Below are positions 1 through 9,345 of a stretch of 64,000 bases of DNA, in pieces. Every line of letters begins with the position of its first letter. The stretch's first letter is position 1. This stretch comes from Caprella mutica (taxonomy: Eukaryota > Arthropoda > Malacostraca > Amphipoda > Caprellidae). The notes below the pieces were generated by a model. It ran no database searches and was not told the origin of the DNA. It saw nothing but the letters and a program-made list of their open reading frames with translations. Location: NCBI GenBank assembly GCA_947561585.1, contig CANNZV010000853.1, forward strand, positions 1-64,000. Reading direction: 5' to 3'. Made by a program: the position numbers and the translations under genes.

Positions 1-621
1 ATTGACGGTGCCGAACTTGAGGTATTCCAGAATGGCTGTGCGGTTGGCGCGGCGCGGCAGATCCCTGGCCGCAGCCAGAATGCCCTTGATCTCCGAAGCG
101 AGATAAAGCGTGCCACCCTGCGTGGCGTAGTGCAGGGGTTTGACGCCAAAGCGGTCGCGGCTGATCACGAAACGCCCCTCGCGCGCGTCCCAGATCAGGA
201 TGGCCCACATGCCGTTGAAGCGGTTGAAGCATTCGGTGCCCCATTCACGGTAGGCGGCCAGCAGCACTTCTGTGTCGCCCGTGGTGCGGAAGCTGTAGCC
301 CAGCGTTTCCAGCTCGGTGCGCAGTTCGATGTAATTATAGACTTCGCCGTTATAGCTGATCCAGTCATCGCCCACGGTCAGTTGCATTGGCTGGCGGGCG
401 TCTTCCGAGCAGTCGAGGATGGACAGGCGCAGATGTCCGAGAGCCGCAAAGTGGGTCGGTGCAGGGCTGCCCTCGCCCTTGTTGTGAACGAACTCGGCAC
501 TCTGGGCACCGATGAACAGATGTCCGTGATCATCAGGCCCACGGTGCGCTTGCACATGGGTCATGTCGAAAATGGTGGACAGATCCGCGGATCGTCCGAT
601 CAGGCCAGCAACACCGCACAT
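1..621 (-). CDS. asnB: Asparagine synthetase-like amidotransferase, N-terminal half (partial)
   Basis: Class II glutamine amidotransferase domain of an AsnB-type enzyme, which releases ammonia from glutamine to amidate a carboxylate. The frame is open for 207 codons from the ATG at 621 to the window edge, so the C-terminal ATP-dependent synthetase domain lies outside. Visible motifs: catalytic Cys2 in the MCGVAG start, RGPDD (27-31), GHLRLSILD (62-70), YNGEVYN (90-96), GDTEVLL (115-121), RDRFGVKPL (155-163) and ASEIK (175-179). The start is fixed by Cys2, which must be exposed after Met removal, and by an AGGGAG ribosome site at 629-634. It overlaps the upstream stop as TGATG. In polysaccharide clusters AsnB paralogues often amidate a sugar uronate or an amino sugar acid rather than aspartate; next to a uronate epimerase that role is plausible here, but it is inference. 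No frameshift in the visible part. Confidence 0.93.
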   Translation of the reverse strand, partial: MCGVAGLIGRSADLSTIFDMTHVQAHRGPDDHGHLFIGAQSAEFVHNKGEGSPAPTHFAALGHLRLSILDCSEDARQPMQLTVGDDWISYNGEVYNYIELRTELETLGYSFRTTGDTEVLLAAYREWGTECFNRFNGMWAILIWDAREGRFVISRDRFGVKPLHYATQGGTLYLASEIKGILAAARDLPRRANRTAILEYLKFGTVN

Positions 622-2345
622 CAGTTTTCTCCCTGTTTTGCCAGCATGGACAAGTGGAATGTGATCCCTATGGCAGCCGCGAGCAACAGGTTGAAGGAAA
701 TCAGCCGGAAGACAGCGAAGAAGAGGCCGTAGAGTGTCATCGTCGCCAATCCGACCCCAAACCGCGTGGAAAATCATGAGGCGGCGGTCCGCTTCTTCGG
801 GTTCAAGTGATTTGCGGCTGCGCAGCACGGTGACCGCGTTCTTGAGTGCGGGCAGCATGAGCAGGCTTCCGTAGATGAGCGCACCACCGATCCCGCCGGT
901 CATCAGGCTGTAGAACACCCAGTTGTGCACATAGCCGACCTGTTTGAAGACCTGGCCATCGGCGAGGATGTCGTAGCGCACGCCGAGGCCTGCACCGGTC
1001 AGGGGTTGTTGCTGGAAGATGCCGAAGGCGATGCGGTATTCTTCCATGCGGGTCAGGACGTTGACGTCACCGGAAAAGACTGTGGGGTCAATGCCGGGTG
1101 CCGGAATTTCGACATGGGGTTCTTCGGAGAAAAGCGACACGTACCCACCTGCTCCGTCGCCGCTGGTAAACAGGTTCAGGAACCAGTGGATCAAACGGTA
1201 GATACTATCGGCCACGTATTTGAAGGCCTCTATGCACCATTCGACGACCAGGCCGACATAGGCCATCAGCGCATCGACGTAGATATTGATACCAGTGAAT
1301 AGTAGAGTTGCAAAAAGCGGTTGTACCAGACCGGGTCGAGATTGATGGCGAAGACCATGATCACGGAAAAAATGATGATGCCGATACCGGTCAGCAGAGC
1401 GCGCTTGAAGTAGCGACGTTGGAAAATCAGCAGGACCAGCCCGAACAGGCAGACGGCAATGAGGGCACAGAGCAGCATGGAGCGGGTCTGGGTGGTCAGG
1501 ATCGCGGTGCTGCCGAGGCAGGTCAGGAGCAGTCCACTCCAGCGTAGGTTGCGGTTCGGGGACAGGATGCTGACCACGTAGCCCACAGAGAAGGCCAGCG
1601 GCAGCAGTGCATCGGTGGACTGTGCGAGGAACGTGTGACGCGGTAGTAGAACGGGCCGATCTTGTCGCCCGGATTCAGGGGGTCTTCGGGGGGCGGTGGT
1701 GCGTATGAAGTCGTCGCCGTCGGGCAGGTAGTACAACGGCTTGGTAGAGCCCTTCATACCAGTAGACGAACATGATTTGCGCGCTGAAGAGAACGGCCAT
1801 GATAAAGAGCGAGAGTGCAAGCCAGTTGATGCGGCTGCGCTCTTCGTTCAGGAAGATTCCGATGGGCCAGAACAGGGCGATGAAGAGAAAGGGGATCAGC
1901 CCGCGGACCCAGTACCCAAGCGAGATGTCATTGCCGCGTGCGACTGCGAAGTTGAGGGCAAGGAAGGCCACGATCAGCAAGACCGGCGCGGCAAAGCGGC
2001 GCGCGTTCCAGCCCAATGTACCATTTTGCCATGCCACTTTGAGGGCCCCAAGACAGATAGAGGCGCATATGGCGGCAAATCCGATTTCGCGCAGGCCGAT
2101 CCCCTGCGGTGCCGGTTCCAGTGCAAATCCCAGCGGGAACAGGCCAGCAGGCCCAGCCATGGGGCCACAAGCGCAAGAGCGGCAATCGCCAGAATGACGA
2201 TGTTGGGAAAGAGCGCGGCGGCGGTGCCATCGCTGACGCGTCCGGCGACGGCCAGCAGGGTGACTGCGCCAAGCCAGATTGCCATGGCTTTTGGCGAAGA
2301 GAGACGGTCCTGAAGGGATGGGGAATGGTTGGGGGTCATAGACAT
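621..2345 (-). CDS. O-antigen ligase/polymerase (Wzy-like) membrane protein, frameshifted
   Basis: Polytopic membrane protein of the O-antigen ligase/Wzy family, expected to polymerise or ligate lipid-linked glycan units at the periplasmic face. It begins MSMTPNHSP at 2345 and ends AKQGEN at the stop 621-623, about 575 codons in all. The hydrophobic stretches are spread over several frames. Near the C-terminus a family-like run reads RMEEYRIAFGIFQQQPLTGAG, then YVHNWVFYSL, resembling the Wzy_C core (Pro-Leu-x-Gly-x-Gly, then His-Asn). I count about six frame changes: near 2130-2155, 1740, 1690 (a C run), 1640, 1290 and 760. Protein sense resumes after each, so these look like sequencing errors rather than decay. 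The start overlaps the epimerase stop as TGATG and has no clear ribosome site, which implies translational coupling. Family assignment is good; ligase versus polymerase cannot be decided. Confidence 0.8.
629..634 (-). promoter_or_regulatory. Ribosome binding site of asnB
   Basis: AGGGAG on the minus strand, seven bases before the ATG at 621. It lies inside the last codons of the upstream wzy-like gene and supports the choice of start. Confidence 0.6.
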
Positions 2346-3312
2346 CAGTAGTGTCCGATCTTGAAAGCGATTTTGGCGAAAAGGGCGCGTTTGCGATTGA
2401 ACCAGGAGGCCTGATAACCGTCCCACCGGTCTGCGTATTCGGCGAAAGCAGCGGCCCCTGTCAGGGCATGCATTGCGCGCAGCTGATGGACGTGCAGATT
2501 GTGATAGAAGTGGCTGGCCGGCATAATTGCATCGTCCATGTAAAGGTCTGCCCGCGACCAGTAGCCCAGATCGAATGTGGGCAGGTAGCGAATGATGGTT
2601 CTGCTCGCGGTGTCAAAGAGGGCGTTTGCTTCCTCCGAGCCGGTCAGATCCGCGTAGTCGCGTATACCGAAAAGGGCAAACAGGCATCCGTCAAGAATTG
2701 CTACGCGGCGCGAGGCCACGACTTCTTCGATCCAGACATCATCGCCTTCGCTCAGGGTTAGGCCGCCGTTTTGCACGGGGGTGATCAGACCGGCGAATCC
2801 GAGTTCCAGTGCCCTTTGGTAGGTGGCGCGGCGTGTCTCGTCGGGGGCGAATTTGACCGCACGGGCCAGAACGCTGACAGCTTGCGCTTGCGCCAGACCG
2901 GACTTCCACGGGGCATCGACGTCGTAGGCGTCCAGGTCAAAGAGGTAGAGCCAGTAGCCTTTGGTGTCGTTCTCTTCCAGGGCCTGGGTGTCACAGAGCC
3001 AATCGGCGATTTCGAAGAAGCGGGCGCCTGCGGCATCGTCTCCGTCGCGCTGCCAGCGCTGGAAATGGCCCAGAGCGTATTGGGCACAGGCGCAGGGATT
3101 GTACTGGACACCGATGTCTCCGGTGTAGTCGAGCACGGGAATGCCGGCGTCATCGAAGGGGCCTGCGTAGCCGCATTTTGCGCAGAGGTCGATGTAGTAG
3201 TCCGCCAGGGACGGGTAGTCATATATGACCTGATCAATAGGCGTGTGCAGAAAGAGACACTGCTCGTGGCGCTCATGTAGCGTCGCAACAAAGCAATAAT
3301 CCGTTTGATCAT
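2345..3312 (-). CDS. D-glucuronyl C5-epimerase family protein (one probable frameshift)
   Basis: Resembles the C-terminal catalytic domain of D-glucuronyl C5-epimerases, which convert D-glucuronate to L-iduronate in a polymer or lipid-linked glycan. Features in order: YNPCACAQYALGHFQRW, PWKSGLAQAQAVSVLARA, LDGCLFALFGIRDYADLTG, and the terminal HFYHNLHVHQLRAMHALTG (the family's tyrosine/histidine-rich signature). The frame is open from 3379, but the natural start is probably ATG 3312 (MIKRIIALLRRYM), which has a GGAGG ribosome site nine bases upstream and overlaps the flippase stop as ATGA. Reaching the conserved frame from that start needs one frameshift near 3250. Length is about 320 residues, close to other short bacterial members. 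It sits between flippase and polymerase genes, so it probably acts in assembly of the same glycan. Family call firm; substrate inferred. Confidence 0.85.
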
Positions 3313-4767
3313 GACGGAGTGCCTCCGAGTAATTTGCGCGCTTCGGTACGAAGTGGGGTATCAAGATACCCTGCGCCAAGAGCGATTAAAGCAACGGGAA
3401 CAATGGATATAACAAGGCCAGGCAGCCCCTCAATGGGCCACAGGCTGAGAACCACAAAAAGCAGAATGCTGCAAGCGCTCCAGAGGGCTAGACGTGTGAT
3501 CAGTGCGGATGTGCCGAGGTTGAGCAACACGAGCAGGGTCAACGCGTTGGTCAGGGCACCTGCGGACATGGCCAGCGCCAACCCGCGTCCTCCAAAGGGT
3601 GTGACGAGCAGATAGTCGAGGGTCAGGGTGGTGGCCACAGAGAGCACGCCGGCAATCATGATGGGGCGGGTTTGTCCCATCGAGAGGGCGATCCGGCTGA
3701 GCAGTAACCCAAGCGCCAGGAACAGAACGCCCGGGCAATAGGCCTGTAACATGGCGGCGGTTTCAACAACATCCGCAGCCGTAAAGGCCCCGCGCAGGAA
3801 CAGGATGCGCACGATGTCTTCGGCCCATAGCGCCATGAAAACGGCCATGGGTGTCATCAGGAAGAAGGTAAGTGACAGGGCCAGTGCGGTTTGCGCGCGC
3901 GCGCTGTCTTCTTCGCCGCGTCCCGCGTGCCTGGGTCATGCGGGTAAAGACGATGCTGAGCACGGAGAGTGTGAAGAGTGTCAGCGGGATGGTGGCGATG
4001 CGATAGGCATAGGAGAGCTGCGAGATTGTTCCCTCGTCGAGCCATGAGGCAAAGAAACGCTCGGCCAGCACGTTGATTTGGGTGGCCAGCGTGGCGATCA
4101 GCAAGGGAAAGAAGAACTGCCAGAAGGGTTTGGGGCCGCGTGCCGGTTTCAGCGGCATCAGCCCGTCTTTGCCAAGGCTGGCCTGCATCCAGAGAAGGTG
4201 TAGCGCGAGCGAAGCGGCAATGCCCCAGAGCACGACCGTGGCCGAGGCGCTCCAGACCCACATGGCGATCAGGGCGCCGATATTCATGAATACGGAGCGC
4301 CAGAGCGGCAGCACGAATTGTCCCTGCAAATGCAGCAGCGCGCTGAGGAAATAGGCCCAGACCGAGAGCACGATGACCAGGGCACCGACCCGGAAAGAGG
4401 GGGCGGCGGCGGCGACCAGCTCTGCGCTCCACCCCGGCACCAGGGTGCGGATGAAGCCCTGGGGCCAAAGGACCAGGGCCGCGACAAGTACCAGTGTTGC
4501 GATCAGCAGCGGCCAGCCGACACGGGCGGCAACCGCTCCTGCCAGGGCGCGTGACTGGTTCTTGGCGGCGTCCAGATAGGGGATGAGTGCATCGCGGATC
4601 GAGATGCCGAAGATGTTCTCGATAACTGCCGGAATGAGGAGGGCCAGAAAGATGAAGTCGGCCTCGGCGGCGGTGCCGAAGCGGGCGGCGATCGACAGAT
4701 CACGACCCAGTCCCAGAATGAAGCTGAGCATCACGACCAATGCGGCCAGGGCACCTGTCTTCAGCAT
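3309..4767 (-). CDS. MurJ/MviN-type lipid-linked oligosaccharide flippase (one frameshift)
   Basis: Polytopic MOP-superfamily transporter of the MviN/MurJ family, which moves undecaprenyl-linked precursors across the inner membrane. Start MLKTGALAALVVMLSFILGLGRD at 4767, followed by the typical FGTAAEADFIFLALLIP loop and many hydrophobic helices; the C-terminal third reads LSLTFFLMTPMAVFMALW through to RTEARKLLGGTPS at 3309. The two parts lie in different frames and join near 3915-3930, in a repetitive GC-rich stretch, so one frameshift is needed. Joined length is about 486 residues, near the family norm of about 500. Context (glycosyltransferase before, epimerase and polymerase after) makes it a Wzx-like exporter of the cluster's own repeat unit rather than the housekeeping lipid II flippase. 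A weak GAAAGAG stands before the start. Its stop overlaps the next gene by ATGA. Confidence 0.88.
3322..3326 (-). promoter_or_regulatory. Ribosome binding site of the C5-epimerase gene
   Basis: GGAGG on the minus strand, nine bases before ATG 3312. It decides in favour of the 3312 start over the longer open frame that begins at 3379 inside the flippase gene. Confidence 0.65.
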
Positions 4768-4797
4768 GTTTAACTCTTTCTGTGCGTCAGCCGGGAG

Positions 4798-5012
4798 TTA
4801 TCCCGTTTTGTGCACGCTTTGCATGACATGTTCGACCCGTTCGGAGAGCACGGCCCAGTCGTGGTTTGCACGCACGTAGTCATAGCCGCGTACGCCCATT
4901 GCCTGACGTTCCTCGGCAGGGGTTTGGGCCAGTTGAATCATGGCTTGTGCCAATGCCTCGGGTCTTCGGAACGGATCGAGACACCGGCCTTTGCGTCGCC
5001 GACCGGATCATT
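4798..5012 (-). CDS. Glycosyltransferase group 1, C-terminal fragment
   Basis: Last 70 or so codons of a GT-B glycosyltransferase, which adds a sugar from a nucleotide donor to the lipid-linked glycan. The end reads VGDAKAGVSIRSEDP, then EALAQAMIQLAQTPAEERQ and RGYDYVRANHDWAVLSERV, with stop TAA at 4798-4800. The ED-x-EALA-x-A segment is the usual donor-binding end of the family. One base appears to be missing near 4965-4970 (between EDP and EALA). The gene is cut at 5012 by the adapter, so its N-terminal four-fifths is absent for a technical reason. Thirty bases separate its stop from the flippase start, consistent with one operon. Confidence 0.82.
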
Positions 5013-5064
5013 AGTACTCTGCGTTGATACCACTGCTTAAGCAGTGGTATCAACGCAGAGTACT
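5013..5064. other. Inverted pair of SMART/ISPCR-type library adapters (chimeric junction)
   Basis: A perfect 52-bp palindrome made of two 26-nt arms, 5013-5038 and 5039-5064. The right arm begins AAGCAGTGGTATCAACGCAG and ends GAGTACT. I recognise this as the SMART/ISPCR primer sequence used in cDNA amplification and in low-input whole-genome amplification libraries. GC-rich coding DNA stops exactly at its left edge and GA-rich repeat DNA begins at its right edge. Two amplified fragments were evidently joined through their adapters. It is not a biological element. Confidence 0.97.
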
Positions 5065-5156
5065 GGGGAGCGAGTGATGGGTACTGAGTGATGCATACTG
5101 AGTGATTGGGAGAGTGATGGGGATAGTGATGGGGTAGATTGATGGGGAGAGGGTGA
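5065..5156. repeat. Short GA-rich degenerate repeat, left of the LINE
   Basis: Degenerate runs of GAGTGATGGG/GATGGGGA, related to the large array at 6004-8213. This is the first animal sequence after the adapter. Confidence 0.7.
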
Positions 5157-6003
5157 ATTGTCTGGACACCGATCTGATCCATTGTAAGACTCGACCGCCC
5201 ACTTCTAGAGCTACTATTTTCGCCACTAACCTCTTGTGAGGTACCTTGTCAAATGCCTTCTTGAAATCAAGGTAGAAGATGTCAACAGCTTTGGATTTGT
5301 CATGCTCCTGAAGAACGTAGTAGAAGAACTCTAGTAAGTTTGTCAGGTATGACTTCCCGCGAAGAAAGCAATACCTGATTCTTTCCTATGAGCTAGAGTT
5401 CTTCCAGGTGATCCACAATCCTATCCTTGATGATGGATTCAAGCAGCTTCCCAGGAACCAACGTCAAGCTAATTGGCCTGTAGTTGCTGCTGTCGGTGTC
5501 TCACCTGTCCTGAAGATTGGGGTCACATCCGCGATCCTCATGTCGTCGGCAACCTCGCCCGACTCCAAAGAGACATTGAAGATCTGTTGAAGATGTGCCG
5601 CCAAGTCATCCTTCACGTTCTTCATCACTGTCGGTAAGAATCCATCAGGACCAGCTGCCTTGTTAGGGTCCAGCTTGCCAAGTTTGTCCACTACCTCCTC
5701 AACAGTACAAACAATCTCAGTCAGTGGCATTCGTCCCTCGAAGTGAACTACGGGGTCAGGGGTGCCAAGCGCATCCTCCCTGGTGAAGACACTGACGAAA
5801 CAACAGTTGAGTTCGGCCACGATGTCGGCATCCAAATTTGCCAACACTCTTTGGGTTGTCCTGACTGGCCTGATGGAGCGTCTGGAAGGCTTACTGTTAT
5901 TAACGTAAGCTATTAGAACTTTTTAGGGTTGACCTTAGCCACTGTAACCCTGTGCTCTTCCGCTACTTTGGCTAACTGTACCATTCTTTGGACCGTTCTC
6001 CGT
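5157..6003 (-). mobile_element. Decayed CR1-like LINE reverse transcriptase fragment
   Basis: Part of the second open frame of a non-LTR retrotransposon, read right to left. Near 5690-5590 is the segment LDPNKAAGPDGFLPTVMKN, then ADVTPIF at about 5495-5515, NYRPISLT near 5460-5485 in another frame, VPGKLLESIIKDRIVDHLEEL ending in a stop near 5395, and the motif A region YLDFKKAFDKVPHKRL at 5231-5286 with its catalytic Asp. The linker upstream (about 5880-6000) also keeps coding sense with stops. At least two frameshifts and two stops make it dead. Motif B, the YADD box and the 3' end are missing, so both ends are truncated. The PGK..E and LTNLLEF style resembles CR1/L2-group elements; clade assignment is tentative. 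It is embedded in GA-rich repeat on both sides. Confidence 0.85.
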
Positions 6004-8213
6004 TAAATACGAACATGACAGTGATGGGATCGAGGAGAGAGATGGGTAGAGAGTGATGGGGGGAGAGAGATGGTTAGAGTATGATGGGAGGAGAGTGATG
6101 GATAGAGAGTGATGGGGGAGAGAGATGGGTAGAGTATGATGGGAGGAGAGTGATGGATAGAGAGTGATGGGGGAGAGAGATGGGTAGAGTATGATGGGAG
6201 GAGAGTGATGGATAGAGAGTGATGAGGGAGAGAGATGGGTAGAGTATGATGGGAGGAGAGTGATGGATAGAGAGTGATGGGGGAGAGAGATGGGTAGAGT
6301 ATGATGGGAGGAGAGTGATGGATAGAGAGTGATGGGGGGAGAGAGATGGTTAGAGTATGATGGGAGGAGAGAGATGGGTAGAGAGTGATGGGGGGAGAGA
6401 GATGGTTAGAGTATGATGGGAGGAGAGTGATGGATAGAGAGTGATGGGGGAGAGAGATGGGTAGAGTATGATGGGAGGAGAGTGATGGATAGAGAGTGAT
6501 GGGGGAGAGAGATGGGTAGAGTATGATGGGAGGAGAGTGATGGATAGAGAGTGATGAGGGAGAGAGATGGGTAGAGTATGATGGGAGGAGAGTGATGGAT
6601 AGAGAGTGATGGGGGAGAGAGATGGGTAGAGTATGATGGGAGGAGAGTGATGGATAGAGAGTGATGGGGGGAGAGAGATGGTTAGAGTATGATGGGAGGA
6701 GAGAGATGGGTAGAGAGTGATGGGGGGAGAGAGATGGTTAGAGTATGATGGGAGGAGAGTGATGGATAGAGAGTGATGGGGGAGAGAGATGGGTAGAGTA
6801 TGATGGGAGGAGAGTGATGGATAGAGAGTGATGGGGGAGAGAGATGGGTAGAGTATGATGGGAGGAGAGTGATGGATAGAGAGTGATGAGGGAGAGAGAT
6901 GGGTAGAGTATGATGGGAGGAGAGTGATGGATAGAGAGTGATGGGGGAGAGAGATGGGTAGAGTATGATGGGAGGAGAGTGATGGATAGAGAGTGATGGG
7001 GGGAGAGAGATGGTTAGAGTATGATGGGAGGAGAGTGATGGATAGAGAGTGATGGGGGAGAGAGATGGGTAGAGTATGATGGGAGGAGAGTGATGGATAG
7101 AGAGTGATGGGGGAGAGAGATGGGTAGAGTATGATGGGAGGAGAGTGATGGATAGAGAGTGATGAGGGAGAGAGATGGGTAGAGTATGATGGGAGGAGAG
7201 TGATGGATAGAGAGTGATGGGGGAGAGAGATGGGTAGAGTATGATGGGAGGAGAGTGATGGATAGAGAGTGATGGGGGGAGAGAGATGGGTAGAGTATGA
7301 TGGGAGGAGAGTGATGGATAGAGAGTGATGGGGGAGAGAGTTGGGTAGAGTATGATGGGAGGAGAGTGATGGATAGAGAGTGATGGGGGAGAGAGATGGG
7401 TAGAGTATGATGGGAGGAGAGTGATGGATAGAGAGTGATGGGGGAGAGAGATGGGTAGAGTATGATGGGAGGAGAGTGATGGATAGAGAGTGATGGGGGA
7501 GAGAGATGGGTAGAGTATGATGGGAGGAGAGTGATGGACAGAGAGTGATGGGGGAGAGAGATGGGTAGAGTATGATGGGAGGAGAGTGATGGACAGAGAG
7601 TGATGGGGGGAGAGAGATGGGTAGAGTATGATGGGAGGAGAGTGATGGATAGAGAATGATGGGGGAGAGAGATGGGTAGAGTATGATGGGAGGAGAGTGA
7701 TGGATAGAGAGTGATGGGGGAGAGAGATGGGTAGAGTATGATGGGAGGAGAGTGATGGATAGAGAGTGATGGGGGAGAGAGATAGGTAGAGTATGATGGG
7801 AGGAGAGTGATGGATAGAGAGTGATGGGGGGAGAGAGATGGGTAGAGTATGATGGGAGGAGAGTGATGGACAGAGAGTGATGGGGGAGAGAGATGGGTAG
7901 AGTATGATGGGAGGAGAGTGATGGATAGAGAGTGATGGGGGGAGAGAGATGGGTAGAGTATGATGGGAGGAGAGTGATGGACAGAGAGTGATGGGGGAGA
8001 GAGATGGGTAGAGTATGATGGGAGGAGAGTGATGGATAGAGAGTGATGGGGGAGAGAGATGGGTAGAGTATGATGGGAGGAGAGTGATGGATAGAGAGTG
8101 ATGGGGGAGAGAGATGGGTAGAGTATGATGGGAGGAGAGTGATGGATAGAGAGTGATGGGGGAGAGAGATGGGTAGAGTATGATGGGAGGAGAGTGATGG
8201 ATAGAGAGTGATG
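6004..8213. repeat. 55-bp minisatellite array (about 40 copies)
   Basis: Tandem 55/56-bp units with core GATGGGGGAGAGAGATGGGT. Variant units (GATGGTTAGAG) recur at 6349, 6681 and 7013, and others at 6405 and 6737, always 332 bp apart, so six units form a higher-order repeat in the left half. The 427-residue open frame on the minus strand across 7014-8297 (Ser/Pro/His/Leu-rich) is only the translated repeat. Confidence 0.95.
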
Positions 8214-8449
8214 TAAGACAGAGTGATTTGTTTCGAAATTACTGAAATTAAGCCAGTGAAAGACTATTGAAATTCTCATTCGGTATTTAATTCGCATTTG
8301 TTAATATTAACTTTGCCCTAAGCTATCTAACCCCCCCCCCCCCCTGTTTGGGTACATTCACCGGGGTGTCGCGACACAACTCTCTGCCTCTTTTGCATAC
8401 TACTGAATTATGCATAATTCAATCAGAGTGTTTTGGAGTAAATGCAACC
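8214..8449. other. Short unique spacer with a C14 run
   Basis: AT-rich spacer containing a run of 14 C at 8331-8344. Nothing else seen. Confidence 0.7.
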
Positions 8450-9126
8450 CCTGCTGCTAGCTACTATAGTGCTTAGTGCTGCTACTGCAGTGCTGCTGCT
8501 ACTACAGTGCTGCTACTGCAGTGCGGCTACTTTAGTGCTGCTACTGCAGTGCTGCTACTGCAGTGCTGCTGCTACTACAGTGCTGTTACTTTAGTGCTGT
8601 TACTTTAGTGCTGCTACTTTAGTGCTGTTACTTTAGTGCTGCTACTTTAGTGCTGTTACTTTAGTGCTGCTACTTTAGTGCTGTTACTTTAGTGCTGCTA
8701 CTTTAGTGCTGTTACTTTAGTGCTGTTACTTTAGTGCTGTTACTTTAGAGCTGTTACTTTAGTGTTGTTACTTTAGTGCTGCTACTTTAGTGCTGCTACT
8801 TTAGTGCTGCTACTTTAGTGCTGTTACTTTAGTGCTGTTACTTTAGTGCTGTTACTTTAGTGTTGTTTCTTTAGTGTTGTTACTTTAGTGCTGTTACTTT
8901 AGTGCTGTTACTTTAGTGTTGTTACTTTAGTGCTGCTACTTTAGTGCTGCTACTTTAGTGCTGCTACTTTAGTGCTGTTACTTTAGTGCTGTTACTTTAG
9001 TGTTGTTTCTTTAGTGCTGTTACTTTAGTGCTGTTACTTTAGTGCTGTTACTTTAGTGCTGTTACTTTAGTGCTGCTACTTTAGTGCTGTTACTTTAGTG
9101 CTGCTACTTTAGTGCTGCTACTATTG
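8450..9126. repeat. 14-bp minisatellite array (about 48 copies)
   Basis: Tandem TGCTGTTACTTTAG, alternating with a TGCTGCTACTTTAG variant. The left edge (8455-8580) is a more degenerate GCTGCTACTGCAGT form, probably older. Confidence 0.95.
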
Positions 9127-9156
9127 TGTTGATAGTACTAAAATCGCTTCCATTTA

Positions 9157-9345
9157 ACGTGTAGTATCAGTAACTTAAAATGTAACATCTAAACGTGTAG
9201 TACCAGTAACTTAAAATGTAACATCTAAACGTGTAGTACCAGTAACTTAAAATGTAACATCTAAACGTGTAGTACCAGTAACTTAAAATGTAACATCTAA
9301 ACGTGTAGTACCAGTAACTTAAAATGTAACATCTAAACGTGTAAC
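9157..9345. repeat. 36-bp tandem repeat (about 5 copies)
   Basis: Five nearly identical 36-bp units beginning AAACGTGTAGTACCAGTAAC. Near identity suggests recent expansion. Confidence 0.93.

Noticed and set aside
130..4879. Many plus-strand open frames over the bacterial part
   Set aside because: They are antisense shadows of the minus-strand operon in GC-rich DNA; the minus-strand products have recognisable families.
1..5012. Horizontal transfer of bacterial polysaccharide genes into an animal genome
   Set aside because: The boundary is a synthetic adapter palindrome, the genes keep bacterial operon overlaps and ribosome sites, and one gene is cut exactly at the adapter.
7014..8297. 427-residue Ser/His/Pro-rich protein
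   Set aside because: Translation of the 55-bp minisatellite; no unique N- or C-terminal domain.
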